This document shows, piece after piece, positions 47,242 to 58,973 of a stretch of DNA of 64,000 nucleotides. The stretch lies in contig NC_056554.1 in NCBI RefSeq assembly GCF_910596095.1, forward strand, positions 3,534,001-3,598,000. Reading direction: 5' to 3'. Position 1 is the stretch's first letter. Every line of letters starts with the position of its first letter. Position numbers and translations under genes: made by a program. Source of the DNA: Thunnus maccoyii. Its lineage: Eukaryota; Chordata; Actinopteri; Scombriformes; Scombridae. The notes under the pieces were generated by a model. The model saw only the letters and a program-made list of their open reading frames with translations, did not search any database and was not told the DNA's origin.

Positions 47242-48426
47242 TCACCAGCAATGTTGTGACAGACCCAGGAGTCCTCTCCCTTCTCCAGCTGTGACACCAG
47301 TGACACTGAGTCCTGCTCCCTGCTGGTCAACAGTGCCTCACTGCTCCGCTGGCAGCAGGGCGGCCAGAAGGCCTCACCAGTCCGTGGACACGTCCTCAGG
47401 AAGACCAAGGTCAGAGTTCACAATGTAGACTGGGACTAGAGTGATGTATAATGGTTTGCAGTATTCTGGGACAGTTTTGGCAGACCTGTTTCAACATGAG
47501 TCCCCTCATGCACAAAGTTCATAAAGACATTTTCCCACTTTTGAGTGGAATTAACACATCGTCTTATCACCCAACATCAGTGTTGGATCTCACTAATGCT
47601 CTTGTGGCTGAATGGGATCAAATCCCTGCAGCCAGGTTCCAACATCTTATGGAAAGGAAAACTATTTATTTTACAGCCTGGATTTTATTTTTGTAGCTCT
47701 GACTCATGGTTCTGTCAGTTATGATGACATCATACTCACCAAAATATTTACTCATTTTTACTATATTTTTTATGACCAGTGTAGGACCTGTAGTACTGGA
47801 AACTGTGTTAAGTCACAATAACTAGTATATGGATCAGCAAATAGGGAAAGAAGAACATCACACTTATGGCAGCAATGCCACGCCAAGCTGTGTGTCAGGG
47901 TGGAGAGAGGAGGAGAGGAGGAGCAGTGTGTCAAACACAACACACTAGAAGTGAAGCTATTCTATCTTTTTCACTTTTGGATAAAAATAAGTTTGTGTTT
48001 GTGGTTTGAACATTTAATCCACTACAAACTCCCCTTTAAATCATTGAAATCCTGCAGCACATGTTCATCAAGCCAAGTTTTATTTAGATTTTTTTATTTA
48101 TTCTGACAGGTTTGAGGCTAGAGTAGGCAAGTGCTGAAAATCTTTGTAAAAATAATCTTTTTTGCTCATTTTCCAAAACTATTTTCTACTATTATTTTCT
48201 GTATTGTACAACATTATGTGCATATTTGGCTGCAACGTCCGTGGTAGCTCAGCTCTGTGAAGCACATTATGCTTCCTCCTGGAATGAAATGTATGATATA
48301 AATAAAGTTTTGTTTGCTTTCTTCATAATATCAAAGTCAAATCCATGTAAATGTGGAGCATGCAAACTAAGTGTGTGTCTCTGTTTGTTTGTTTTGCAGG
48401 AATGAGAGCAGAAGAACAGCACATAA
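47242..48426 (+). pseudogene. afap1: AFAP1-like copy 4, last two exons only
   Basis: The third exon equivalent is 47242-47409 and the last exon 48400-48426. The acceptor tttgtag is gone; the GT run passes directly into the exon. The sixth codon is TGA (47257-47259). The donor aag-gtcaga is intact here, unlike in copies 1 and 2. The last exon reads gaa tga. Confidence 0.7.
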
Positions 48427-48728
48427 ACCTCTCAACCCCTCACATCAGTCTCATGTTGTTTCCTTTTTTTTCTTTTTAAGAAATTGTGTTTATATTTATT
48501 TAAACTGTTCATACAGTCTGAGAGTGTTTTGAGGACACAAGCATAGCATTCACATGAACCAGAACAAGTTGCCTGTTTTAGTAAACTGTAAGTACCACAA
48601 CATACAGAAATAGCAACCTTTTGAAACTTTTATACTATGGAGCATGTTTAGTGCACAAACTTTCTTCTTCAAGCAACCACCAGTCTCTTTGTTTCCTTTT
48701 CACTCAAATTCTGATTCTGTTTTACTTA

Positions 48729-48729
48729 C

Positions 48730-48828
<99 letters not shown>

Positions 48829-48896
48829 ATGACCTCAAAATCTTGCTGTCCAATATGTATCAACATGCCACAACCTGAGGGACAGTGAATGACCCA

Positions 48897-48931
<35 letters not shown>
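48729..48931 (+). repeat. (TA)n(GA)n and (CA)n microsatellites, unit 5
   Basis: A TA run to about 48750, GA repeats to 48824 and CA at 48898-48931, then a direct jump to the L6 promoter region. Confidence 0.8.
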
Positions 48932-48934
<3 letters not shown>

Positions 48935-49107
48935 TACATGCATAAGATCATAAGAAGAATATTCTGTGGGTACATGCCAATGTTTTGGAGACAAACATTT
49001 ACATATGTGATACTTTTTGCATACAGAATGCAACAGACCAGTAACTTTTGCCCCTAACAGAGAAGAGAAGCTGGTGTTGTATTTGACTAGATTTGCCTAA
49101 CAACAGC

Positions 49108-49114
49108 TAATATA
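49108..49114 (+). promoter_or_regulatory. TATA-like box of lectin L6
   Basis: taatata 76 bp before the start codon. The extra distance comes from a 12-bp tandem duplication (cagagcagcatc) just before the ATG. Confidence 0.35.
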
Positions 49115-49183
49115 GAGGCAGAGTTTCCTTTTAAGAGTAAACATCGACACACAGAGACCTCAGAGCAGCATCAGAGCAGCATC

Positions 49184-51035
49184 ATGATGGAAAGGATTTT
49201 GTTGAGTGTCCTGTATCTCTCAGGTCAGTGAAATATTTAAAGGTATAATATGTAATTTTTCCACATTCTAATGTCTAAAAATGACTAGACCTTTGTTATA
49301 TATTTTGTTGAGTTGTGTTCAAACCCAGAGAAATCTGTAATTTCAGTCAAGGTAAGGGTCTGTTTCATTTGATTAGCAATTAATAGCATCATATCCCCTT
49401 TTTGCGTACGTCAGTGTTTTTGTTGTCTGGTAGAAGCTGTCATGAATTGAATTGTATCTTGTTTTAAGCCACATTTTTATGATACATTTTTTAGACCTTG
49501 GTTTTAGATCTTTTAATTGGATAAAGGATTTCAGTCATCAGACGTATTATTAGTATTATATAGTAAAATTTCATTTTACTGTAATAATTACAAAATGTTA
49601 GAGTCACCTTACATGTTAAAAAGTGGTGTTTTCCTCACAGGCTGGTCCATCTTCTCCACATGTTGTCTCCATCAGTACCACTTTGTTGCTCAACGCATGA
49701 AGTGGACTGAAGCTCAGACCTACTGCAGAGAGACATACACAGACCTGGTCACCATTGAAAACACTGAAGACATGAACCAACTCATCAACACAGTTTCATC
49801 TGCTGGTAATAACAGTCAGGTCTGGATTGGCCTGTACAGAGTCATTGATTGGAAGTGGTCAGATGGGAGTGGAGCTGAATATAGGAACTGGGCATCCAAT
49901 CAACCAAGTTTAGGCACTGATAAACTCGGTGTAGTTATTGTAAACAGTCGTCCCTCATGGGACATTCATTCTTGTACACATGAACATTATTTCGTCTGTT
50001 ATAATGGTAAGTACCCAGCTAAGCATCATTTCTTCTCTAATAATGATTACATTGAAGTTCAGAACTTTAAATCAAAGATTCATTTTCCTCAATAATTTAT
50101 CTGCAGGAACACAGCTGGATCCTCAATTTGTTTTTGTGAATCAACCAATGAACTGGTCCAATGCTCAGAGGTACTGCAGGGAGAACTTCACAGACCTGGC
50201 CACTGTGAGGAACAACACTGAGAACCAGGAGGTCATGAACTTGCCAGGTACATACTGGACATGGATCGGCCTGTACAGAGATCCTGACATTAACTGGTCT
50301 GATGGCAGTGCCTACTCGTTCAACAGTTGGAGTGGTTCAGTTTCAGGATCACTCATGAAAATGATGTGTGGTGTGCAGGAATCAAACCAATGGACATTTA
50401 AGTCCTGTGAAGAGAGATTTCCATTTGTCTGCTACAGCATCCCTCCTGGTGAGTGGTTTACTGTCCTTCAGTGGAAGCCAGAGAATGCTGCATAACTTTA
50501 GCATAAATCATGTTTGAATGTACACGAAAAAGTGTAAATATCACAGAACTAATAGGACAGCAAATGAATGATTCATTTCTCCTCTCATTCTGTGTCTCAG
50601 CACCAGTAAAGAGGTGGGTAGTTAAGCTGAGGATGAAGGTGCAGGACTCCTCTGTGGATCTCAATGACCCTGCTGTGAAAGCAAACATCCTGAAAAAGGC
50701 AAGTCTCCAAAATCCAGACTGGGTTAGGGGCTGGGGGTGTCTCAAACAGGTCTAGAATACTTGTTTACATGCTTATTCTGCTTGATGTGTTTTGCCACTA
50801 TGAAGTTTGATTATATCTAAAAACCAGTGGGGGGTTTTAGACACAACAACAACACAATAGGGGGGATGAATGTTTCAAAATGGCTTCCATTTGTGTTTCC
50901 CAGTTCCAGGACAGACTGAAGGAGCAAGGAGTGAGTGGAGTCACCCTGAAGTGGAGAGAACAGCCTGATGGGAAAGTCTTCCACAAGGAGGGAAAAGAAG
51001 AGAAGAAGAAAAAAAGAAAGAAGACTGAGCTCTGA
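49184..51035 (+). CDS. Lectin L6: two-CTLD lectin, 325 aa, altered CTLD1
   Basis: Exons: 49184-49223, 49641-50006, 50107-50448, 50601-50698, 50904-51035; the sum is 326 codons. The leader is MMERILLSVLYLSG. CTLD1 is open but unusual. The Y-R-G of WSDGYRGSG is deleted, the triplet is QPS (49901-49909), and the conserved cysteine of the ELCV segment is glycine (GGT, 49928-49930). The WND position reads WDI. The disulfide that closes the binding loop is therefore probably lost. CTLD2 is complete, with NLPGTYWTWIGLYRDP and KSCEERFPFVCY. The tail and the GC donor of intron 4 match the other copies; intron 2 is 100 nt. The frame is intact, so either the protein tolerates a changed CTLD1 or decay has begun. 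Confidence 0.85.
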
Positions 51036-51212
51036 AATGAAAACCCAGCTTTACTTATCTGTAATCCATGTTGAATGTTGATTCTCTATCTGCTAACAAT
51101 ATACTATCATCAGCTTAACCGTAACCTTGACTACATCCTGTATAGAAGAGTTTTATCCTTCCTCATCAATATTACTGTGTGAAGTGTTTCAATCAAAGTC
51201 ACTTTTCTTCCA

Positions 51213-51218
51213 AATAAA
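51213..51218 (+). promoter_or_regulatory. Poly(A) signal of lectin L6
   Basis: AATAAA 178 bp after the stop codon. Confidence 0.65.
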
Positions 51219-51568
51219 ACATATGAGATGAGTCTTTGGCTTCAAGTTTACAGTGTGTGAACCAACCTGATAAAAGCAACAGACACACAGTTATGGCAGT
51301 GATTTATTGCAGAATAATAAAGTAATCTAGGTGATAATGGGAGCACTGGTAGTCTGCAAAGGCCTTCCATCCAAACTTTTGAAATCTGTAGACTTCTGTT
51401 GCTGCACTCAAACAAAAACACTTTAGCAAAAGGCAAGAGTACTAAGAAAAGACACAACTGACAAATGTATCAAAAAGTGTGAGTATCTTATATAGATAAT
51501 ATGATATAGGCTGATAATATAGGCTGACACAGCAAAATGTATCCACTTCACATTCCCTCCATGACAGC

Positions 51569-52148
51569 CAGTGGAGGAAGAAGTTTTTACATCCTTTACT
51601 TCAAAGCAGCAATACTACAATATAACATAAGTATGATGAGTGAAACGTAGTTGAAGTATAAGTGAAAATAGTGGTTGTGCAGTGACGTTAATATGACATT
51701 ATTAGATTATTAATACTGATGCATCAGTGTGTGAACAACATTTTATTGTTGTAGCTGGTTAAGGTGGAGCTAGTTTGAACTACTTTATATACAGCAAACT
51801 TAACTGTAGGTAGTTAAGTCCAGTGGTTCCCAACCGAGGGGTTGGGCCCCTCCAAAGGGTCCCAAGATAAATCTGAGGGGTCGTGAGATGATTGATGGGA
51901 GAGGAAAGAGGTTAAAAGACAAGTGAAACACTGGTTTAATCTTTAATGTGTTGTATTTTATATCATGAGTGTTTTTATGTTAAATAAAATATTCTGTACA
52001 GTAACTAGTGACTATAGGTGTTAAATAAATGTATAATATTTCCTCAAATATTGTGGAGTACAAGTGGCTAAAAATGGAAACATTCAAGTAAAGTACAAGT
52101 ACCTCAAAATTGTACTGAAGTACAGTATTTGAGTAAATGTAGTTAGTT
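51569..52148 (-). mobile_element. MITE composite, unit 6 copy
   Basis: Same composite as at 2998, nested element at 51821-51933. Confidence 0.6.
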
Positions 52149-52618
52149 TGTTGTCAGATGAAGACAGGAACATGTCATGTGACTGAGCACCTCTGTTATT
52201 TTACGCACCATTGGACAAACTATGTGCTCCTACAAACATGGTTGTGAACGTCACACCAAACCTCTGTAAATATGTCAGGTCTAAATAATTACACACAACT
52301 AAAGAATATACAGATACATAGTGGGATTATAGTGAATTATGAATGACTGCATGAGCACATACTGTGTTTCATATTGCATACATGCTGAGCTCTCCACGTA
52401 TCTGTGTGTGAGAATTAAAATGCAACACTGCACTCTTGTGTTTGCATGTGTGTATTGTTGGCTTCAAAGTGAGAGTCAAGTGAATGTGGGAACAAAGTGA
52501 GAGACAGACATGTAAAACAAGAGGGGAGGATGTGATTTGTTGTTGTAGTTTTACTGAACTACAGCTGATTGCATGTTACCCCTTAGAAATAATCTTACTA
52601 CCATAGGATCATTTAAAT

Positions 52619-53689
52619 CAGGGGTCTCAAACTCAAATTACCTGGGGGCCGCTGGAGGCAGAGTCTGGTTGAGGCTGGGCCGCATCAGGTATTCCACAAA
52701 AAAAGCTTAGCAGGCGCAGGCTAGGATAGCTGGCGCAAAAAAAGGCGACTAATACCGGCTTGTTCATTATCCGCCGTGCTTTTGTTGTTGTAAACGTCGT
52801 CATAGAAACAAGTGAAACAAATGGCATCATAAAGAAATATCTTTATAATGGTTATTGTGCAAGGCATTAACTATAGAGTAAAATGTTTTGAGGAATAAAT
52901 CTCTTTCCGCAAATGATTCAGTACATTCCATTCACCCAAAAGATTTTTTCGAATAATTTGTCCATGAATGTCAGATCATTGCAGAGCAAACGTGGAGAAC
53001 ATGAAGCCGGGACAGTGGGACACCATTATCCCATGGTTTGCACCTCCATGGCTGCATCCCATGGTTTGCAGCCATGGAGGCGTTATTTATTGGCTTTTAT
53101 TTTCTATAATAACTCCATGGATGCAGCTGGCGCTGCGAAGCTAGCGGCGTTGTCAAATCAAATATGACGTATGGCACAGCAACATCAGCTGTACGGTGTT
53201 TTGTTACACTCTGTGTTTATGATCTCTGTCGGATGAACATAAGTGTGTTCATGAAAACGTAAATATTAACTTTTAATTCACTTCACAACGTGGCATTATG
53301 TGACAGAAATATGCATATACATTATTATCTGCCAGACTTATAAAGACGCAGATACACCTGGTTCTTTTTTTTAATGTCACACACTGTGGAATCACATGCA
53401 CGAGCCTCATTTGCTGTCACAGTGAGCCAAAAAATGACCTCAGTGAGAATAACAGGCTCTCCAACAGCTGATCATTAGGCACGGCTGCTGTGGATATTTT
53501 AAACGACTTTACCCCTAATTTTACCCTAAAGTTCGTTCAGCTCCAGCTTGTGCAATAAAGGGACCTTCCACACACAACACAGTAAAGTGCCATTCATATA
53601 AAACTCACGGGCCGCACTAACATTAAACTTTCATATCAAGGTGGGGGCCACAAAATATCAGCCCGCGCGCCACAAGATTGAGATCCATG
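52619..53689 (+). mobile_element. hAT-like insertion private to unit 6, 1071 bp
   Basis: The left end is caggggtctcaaactcaaat. The right end, reversed, reads catggatctcaatcttgtgg. The 8-bp atttaaat flanks it on both sides (52611-52618 and 53690-53697). Unit 4 has the undisturbed site gatcattaaaatgg near 32026, so this insertion came after the duplication. It has no transposase frame and its ends are rich in GGCCGC-like sequence. Confidence 0.8.
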
Positions 53690-53697
53690 ATTTAAAT

Positions 53698-54293
53698 GGT
53701 TTGCTTGAGAAAACATCTGAAATATCTTCATTTTAGAGGAGTCATTGAACCTCTCCTGTATTTCTCTCTTTGTTGGTAATGATTTACTGAGTCCTATTGC
53801 ATTTCTACATGAGATGCTTGAGAGAATTTGAGGAAGACAGATAACAGAGAGAGAAATAAAACATGTATTGAGTTCATTAAAGTGACTTATTTGGATGTAG
53901 TTTGGTTAAACTAAGAACCTGGAGTTTTGTATTGATTTGCAGCCTTGTAACATTTAGATGGGAGCTGTGTTTAGTGGCCTTTTGTTTGACACAAATGATA
54001 ATGATGTAATAATGAACAACGCGCCTTAAACAGACTTAAGAACAGACTTTAATATATAATATGTATGAGTATGTTTTAATTAGTGTCTAATCCACTGAAA
54101 ATAATAATTGTTGTGTTTTTGTTACCTTAGAATGAACCCTTTATATCTACATAGGGAGCAGGTCCCCTCCCTGATTTCTGCTGGACAGGTAAGAGTAACA
54201 TTAAAGATTACAACAGAATGTAATATATATTTCCCCCCGCTGCTAATGGTTCAAAACCTAGATGATGTACAATGTTTATTAGCAGAACGTTTC
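53698..54293. other. Intergenic, partly private to unit 6
   Basis: From about 54018 the sequence departs from units 1 and 4. The part around 54120-54180, with ttatatctacatagggagc, resembles a repeat I recall from fish. No gene is supported. Confidence 0.4.
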
Positions 54294-54714
54294 CTTTAAT
54301 ACATTTTAACTTAATGTTTCTCTCTCAGAACTGGTTCTTATGACGTGCTGTCTGAACATGTCAGAAATCAAATAGTTGTTCAGAACAACTTCACTCAAAG
54401 GCAGAGTGAAAAGCCGACCGTCACAGAGAGGGGGGGGGGACATGGTATTGTTTCATTAAGGAGATAAAAGCACATATTTTAATGGTAGTGTTGCAATTCC
54501 TCAGTATTATGGGTTTCTCATTTGTCATTCTGACAGCTCATACCAATGAGCATGCTAGTGGTGCGCTGCCAAAACGTTCTGGATGGAACTCGGGCTCTAG
54601 AGTTATTGCTCCTCACATTGGACATAGGAAGTGGATTTTGTACAACTGGATGCACAGAACTGTAATGTCTGTACTGTGACGGTTCAGGATGAATACACAT
54701 ACCGTTACACCCTT
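54294..54714 (+). mobile_element. Right part of the hAT-like element, unit 6
   Basis: Matches about 6423-6897, including the right end and one agtcctgg at 54715-54722. The left half is lost. Confidence 0.6.
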
Positions 54715-54722
54715 AGTCCTGG

Positions 54723-55620
54723 TGTAATTAATGACAGCTTAAGGCTGTGGCTGTGAGTTCAGTGGGTTTCTGGGCAGTTCATGTCTTACCAGTGTCCTAA
54801 TAATCAAGGCTATGCTCTCTTTTCCTTTTTTCCCACATGTTGGTTTGGGGCCTTGCTTTCCTGGAAAATCTTGCTGTCAGATTTCATGGAGAATGCAGCA
54901 TCGCATAAAGGGTCTAAGGGGTCTTTTGGCCTCGAGTCCAGAGGTCAGATTATTAGAGTAGGGGTTCAATAGCATTTTATTTCTGAATCTAGTATGAAAT
55001 TTATTTTGATTTCACTTTTAAGAATTGCAAGTAACAACCAAATTTTTTTCAAGTTCAGTTTTGGTCAGAAGTTTGAAGTTTGCTAACAGCATTGTGGATC
55101 AAGTCTTGAATAGAGAGAAAGTTGTTACAGATTTCAGATCCCTTGATTTTTTTCTTCTATGTATTGACTAGTCACTTAGTTTCCTTGGTAAAATATCTAC
55201 AGTATGAGACTGTTAAATTTGTTCAATTTTTTTTGTGTTGGAGTAAACAGACATTAGCACTTTGAATCTATAACTCTGTCAGTCATGTCGTTTAGTATGA
55301 AAAGAGTCTTAATTTACCCAAATTCACCTCAGAGCAAATTCATCTTAGTTATGTGAAGGTCAGTTGAATGGGATAACCTAATATAACAGGTTCAATGTCA
55401 AAGTTTGTAAAATACATGGCTGTCAAGATAGAAAGAGTTTCTTCTGACTTCCTGTGCATTAAAATGTGTATCTAAACCAGAGCAGAGTGTGTGACCCTCG
55501 TCTTTATGATTTCAACACTGGCAGCACAAACACAAACAGGCAGATGATTCAGCAATTTCATCATTTTTGGACACCAGCCTCTTGCATTCAGTATCTTCAC
55601 ACCCAGTCGTTGATTTTGAC
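54723..55620. other. Sequence upstream of AFAP1-like copy 5
   Basis: Counterpart of 6906-7784, more diverged than the other copies. No gene is visible. Confidence 0.4.
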
Positions 55621-55894
55621 ATGCGGAGCAGCTTAAGTATGGGAAAAACCGCATGGCGGCCGACACCAAGCAGCTGCAGGCCAAAGAGGAAGAACTGATG
55701 AAGAAGAAGCAGGAGATCAGGAACCATCTGACCCATCTGAAGAAGGAGAGGAGAGACCTGCGCACTGCTGTGGAGGCTGCTGCTGGTAAAACACATAGAC
55801 TTCTGTTGAAAAAGTGCTTGTTGTTAAATGACAAAACCAAGGTCCTGCATGCCACCATTAGCTGTCCAATTTTTCTGTGTGTGTGTGTGTGTGT

Positions 55895-55957
<63 letters not shown>

Positions 55958-57013
55958 TAGTCACCGGTAATGTTGTGACAGACCCAGGAGTCTTCTCCAT
56001 TCTCCAGCTGTGACACCAGTGACGCTGAGTCCTGCTCCCTGCTGGTCAACAGTGCCTCACTGCTCCGTCGGCAGCAGGGCGGCCAGAAGGCCTCACCAGT
56101 CCGGGGACACGTCCTCAGGAAGACCAAGGTCAGAGCTCACAATGTAGACTGGAACCAGACTGATGTATAATGGTTTGCAATATACTGGGACAGTTTTAGC
56201 AGTCCTGTTTCAACATGAGTCCCCTCATGCACAAAGTTCATGAGGACATTTTCCCACTTTGAGTGGAATTAACACATCGTCTTATCACCCAACATCAGTG
56301 TTGGATCTCACCAATGCTCTTGTGGCTGAATGGGATCAAATCCCTGAAAATAATAATTACTAATTTTTACTATATTTTTTATGACCGGTGTAGTACCTGT
56401 AGTACTGGAAACTGTGTTAAGTCACAATAACTAGTATATGAATCAGCAAATAGGGAAAGAAGAACATCACACTTGTGGCAGCAATGCCACGCCAAGCTGT
56501 GTGTCAGGGTGGAGAGAGGAGGAGAGGAGGAGCAGTGTGTCAAACACAACACACTAGAAGTGAAGCTATTCTATCTTTTTCACTTTGTGGTTTGAACATT
56601 TAATCCACTACAAACTCCCCTTTAAATCATTGAAATCCTGCAGCACATGTTCATCAAGCCAAGTTTTATTTAGATTTTTTTTATTCATTCTGACAGGTTT
56701 GAGGCTAGAGTAGGCAAGTGCTGAAAATCTTTGTAAAAATAATCTTTTTTGCTCATTTTCCAAAACTATTTTCTACTATTATTTTCTGTATTGTACAACA
56801 TTATGTGCATATTTGGCTGCAACTTTCGTGGTAGCTCAGCTCTGTGAAGCACATTGTGCTTCTTCCTGGAATGAAATGTATGATATAAATAAAGTTTTGT
56901 TTGCTTTCTTGATAATATCAAAGTCAAATCCATGTAAATGTGGAGCATGCAAACTAAGTGTGTGTCTCTGTTTGTTTGTTTTGCAGGAATGAGAGCAGAA
57001 GAACAGCACATAA
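55621..57013 (+). pseudogene. afap1: AFAP1-like copy 5, multiply damaged
   Basis: The first exon equivalent is 55621-55785. Its acceptor AG is changed to AC and 30 nt of the coiled coil are missing. The second exon is deleted. The third is 55961-56128, with TGA as sixth codon (55976-55978), the same change as in copy 4, and an intact donor aag-gtcaga. The last exon, 56987-57013, reads gaa tga. A GT run of about 80 bp (55877-55953) precedes the third exon. Confidence 0.75.
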
Positions 57014-58416
57014 ACCTCTCAACCCCTCACATCAGTCTCATGTTATTTCCTCTTTTTTTCTTTAAGAAATTGTGTTTATATTTATTTAAACTGTTCATAC
57101 AGTCTGAGAGCGTGTTGAGGACACAAGCATAGCATTCACATGAACCAGAACAAGTTGCCTGTTTTAGTAAACTGTAAGTACCACAACATACAGACATAAC
57201 AACCTTTTGAAACTTTTATACTATGGAGCATGTTTAGTGCACAAACTTTCTTCTTCAAGCAACCACCAGTCTCTTTGTTTCCTTTTCACTCAAAATCTGA
57301 TTCAGTTTGGGTTCAAAAAGGTCAAAACCAAGTATTTATTTGTAAATGTTTAAAGGAAATAAAAGAAAGTTTTTTGTTGCTGAATGAATACAAATAGTGT
57401 AAAAACATTATGAATTCATGTTTTATGTCTGTGATGTGGGAGGAATTTGAAGGTATATTGGTGGGTAATGGTGAATCCTCTGTTTTATTTCCTGTTTTCT
57501 TGCTGAATGAATACAATACTGTATTTGTATTGTGGAGAACCTCCGGACACTGACCTCTGGTAGCTGTTTCAGGACAGCAGCTGACAGTTGGTAGGCCCCT
57601 TCATCCTGGTTTACTGTCCACTGGCTCTGAAACCAGAGCCCCTCATCTTCATCAGGGCCTTTTTTAGTTGTGTCCATTACCTGAACTGCCAGTTTTTAAT
57701 ATGGAAAACTATATTTTCTCACTTGTCTCTAGTGTTGTGTAGCCATGCAGATACTTTTGGTTGTATTTGTCCAGGTATTGAGATTTCTGCACCAACACAA
57801 TGAGACTGAATAGAATATTGTTTATGGCACTAACAGCATTGAATAATTAAAAATTCAAATTGGTCCACTGCTGTGCTCACTGATGATGTCACTGATGCAA
57901 AATACAGTGTTTGCAGTCGTGTTTCAACATGAGTCTCCTCATGCACAAAGTTCATAAAGACTAGAAGTGAAGATATTCTATCTTTTTCACTTTTGGATAA
58001 AAATAAGTTTGTGTTTGTGGTTTGAACATTTAATCCACTACAAACTCCCCTTTAAATCATTGAAATCCTGCAGCACATGTTCATCAAGCCAAGTTTTATT
58101 TAGATTTTTTTTATTTATTCTGACAGGTTTGAGGCTAGAGTAGGCAAGTGCTGAAAATGTTTGTAAAAATAATCTTTTTTGCTCATTTTCTAAAACTATT
58201 TTCTTCTATTATTTTCTGTATTGTACAACATTATGTGCATATTTGGCTGCAACGTCCGTGGTAGCTCAGCTCTGTGAAGCACATTGTGCTTCTTCCTGGA
58301 ATGAAATGTATGATATAAATAAAGTTTTGTTTGCTTTCTTCATAATGTCAAAGACAAATCCATGTAAATGTGGAGCATGCAAACTAAGTGTGTGTCTCTG
58401 TTTGTTTGTTTTGCAG
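57014..58416. other. Spacer between two copies of the last AFAP1-like exon, unit 6
   Basis: Counterpart of 17973-19510, including the minus-strand open frame at 57423-57677. No gene is firmly supported. Confidence 0.4.
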
Positions 58417-58443
58417 GAATGGGAGCAGAAGAACAGCACATAA
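58417..58443 (+). pseudogene. afap1: Second last AFAP1-like exon in unit 6 (intact reading)
   Basis: Acceptor ttgcag, then nine codons EWEQKNST and stop. It is orphaned from the other exons. An L2/SINE-like tail is upstream at 58244-58341. Confidence 0.65.
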
Positions 58444-58847
58444 ACCTCTCAACCCCTCACATCAGTCTCATGTTATTTCCTCTTTTTTCTTTTTAAGAAA
58501 TTGTGTTTATATTTATTTAAACTGTTCATACAGTCTGAGAGCGTGTTGAGGACACAAGCATAGCATTCACATGAACCAGAACAAGTTGCCTGTTTTAGTA
58601 AACTGTAAGTACCACAACATACAGAAATAGCAACCTTTTGAAACTTTTATTCTATGGAGCATGTTTAGTGCACAAACTTTCTTCTTCAAGCAACCACCAG
58701 TCTCTTTGTTTCCTTTTCACTCAAAATCTGATTCAGTTTGGGTTCAAAAAGGTCAAAACCAAGTATTTATTTGTAAATGTTGAAAGGAAATACTAGCTTC
58801 CCTTTGTTTATTTATGTTGATGTATTTAAAGTGTTTTACTTACTATA

Positions 58848-58973
58848 TATGTGTGTGTGTGTGTGTGTATACACATACACACACAGAAATTTCAAAGAGC
58901 TTAATGATCTCAAAATCTTGCTGTCCAATATGTATCAACATGCCACAACCTGAGGGACAGTGAATGACCCGGA

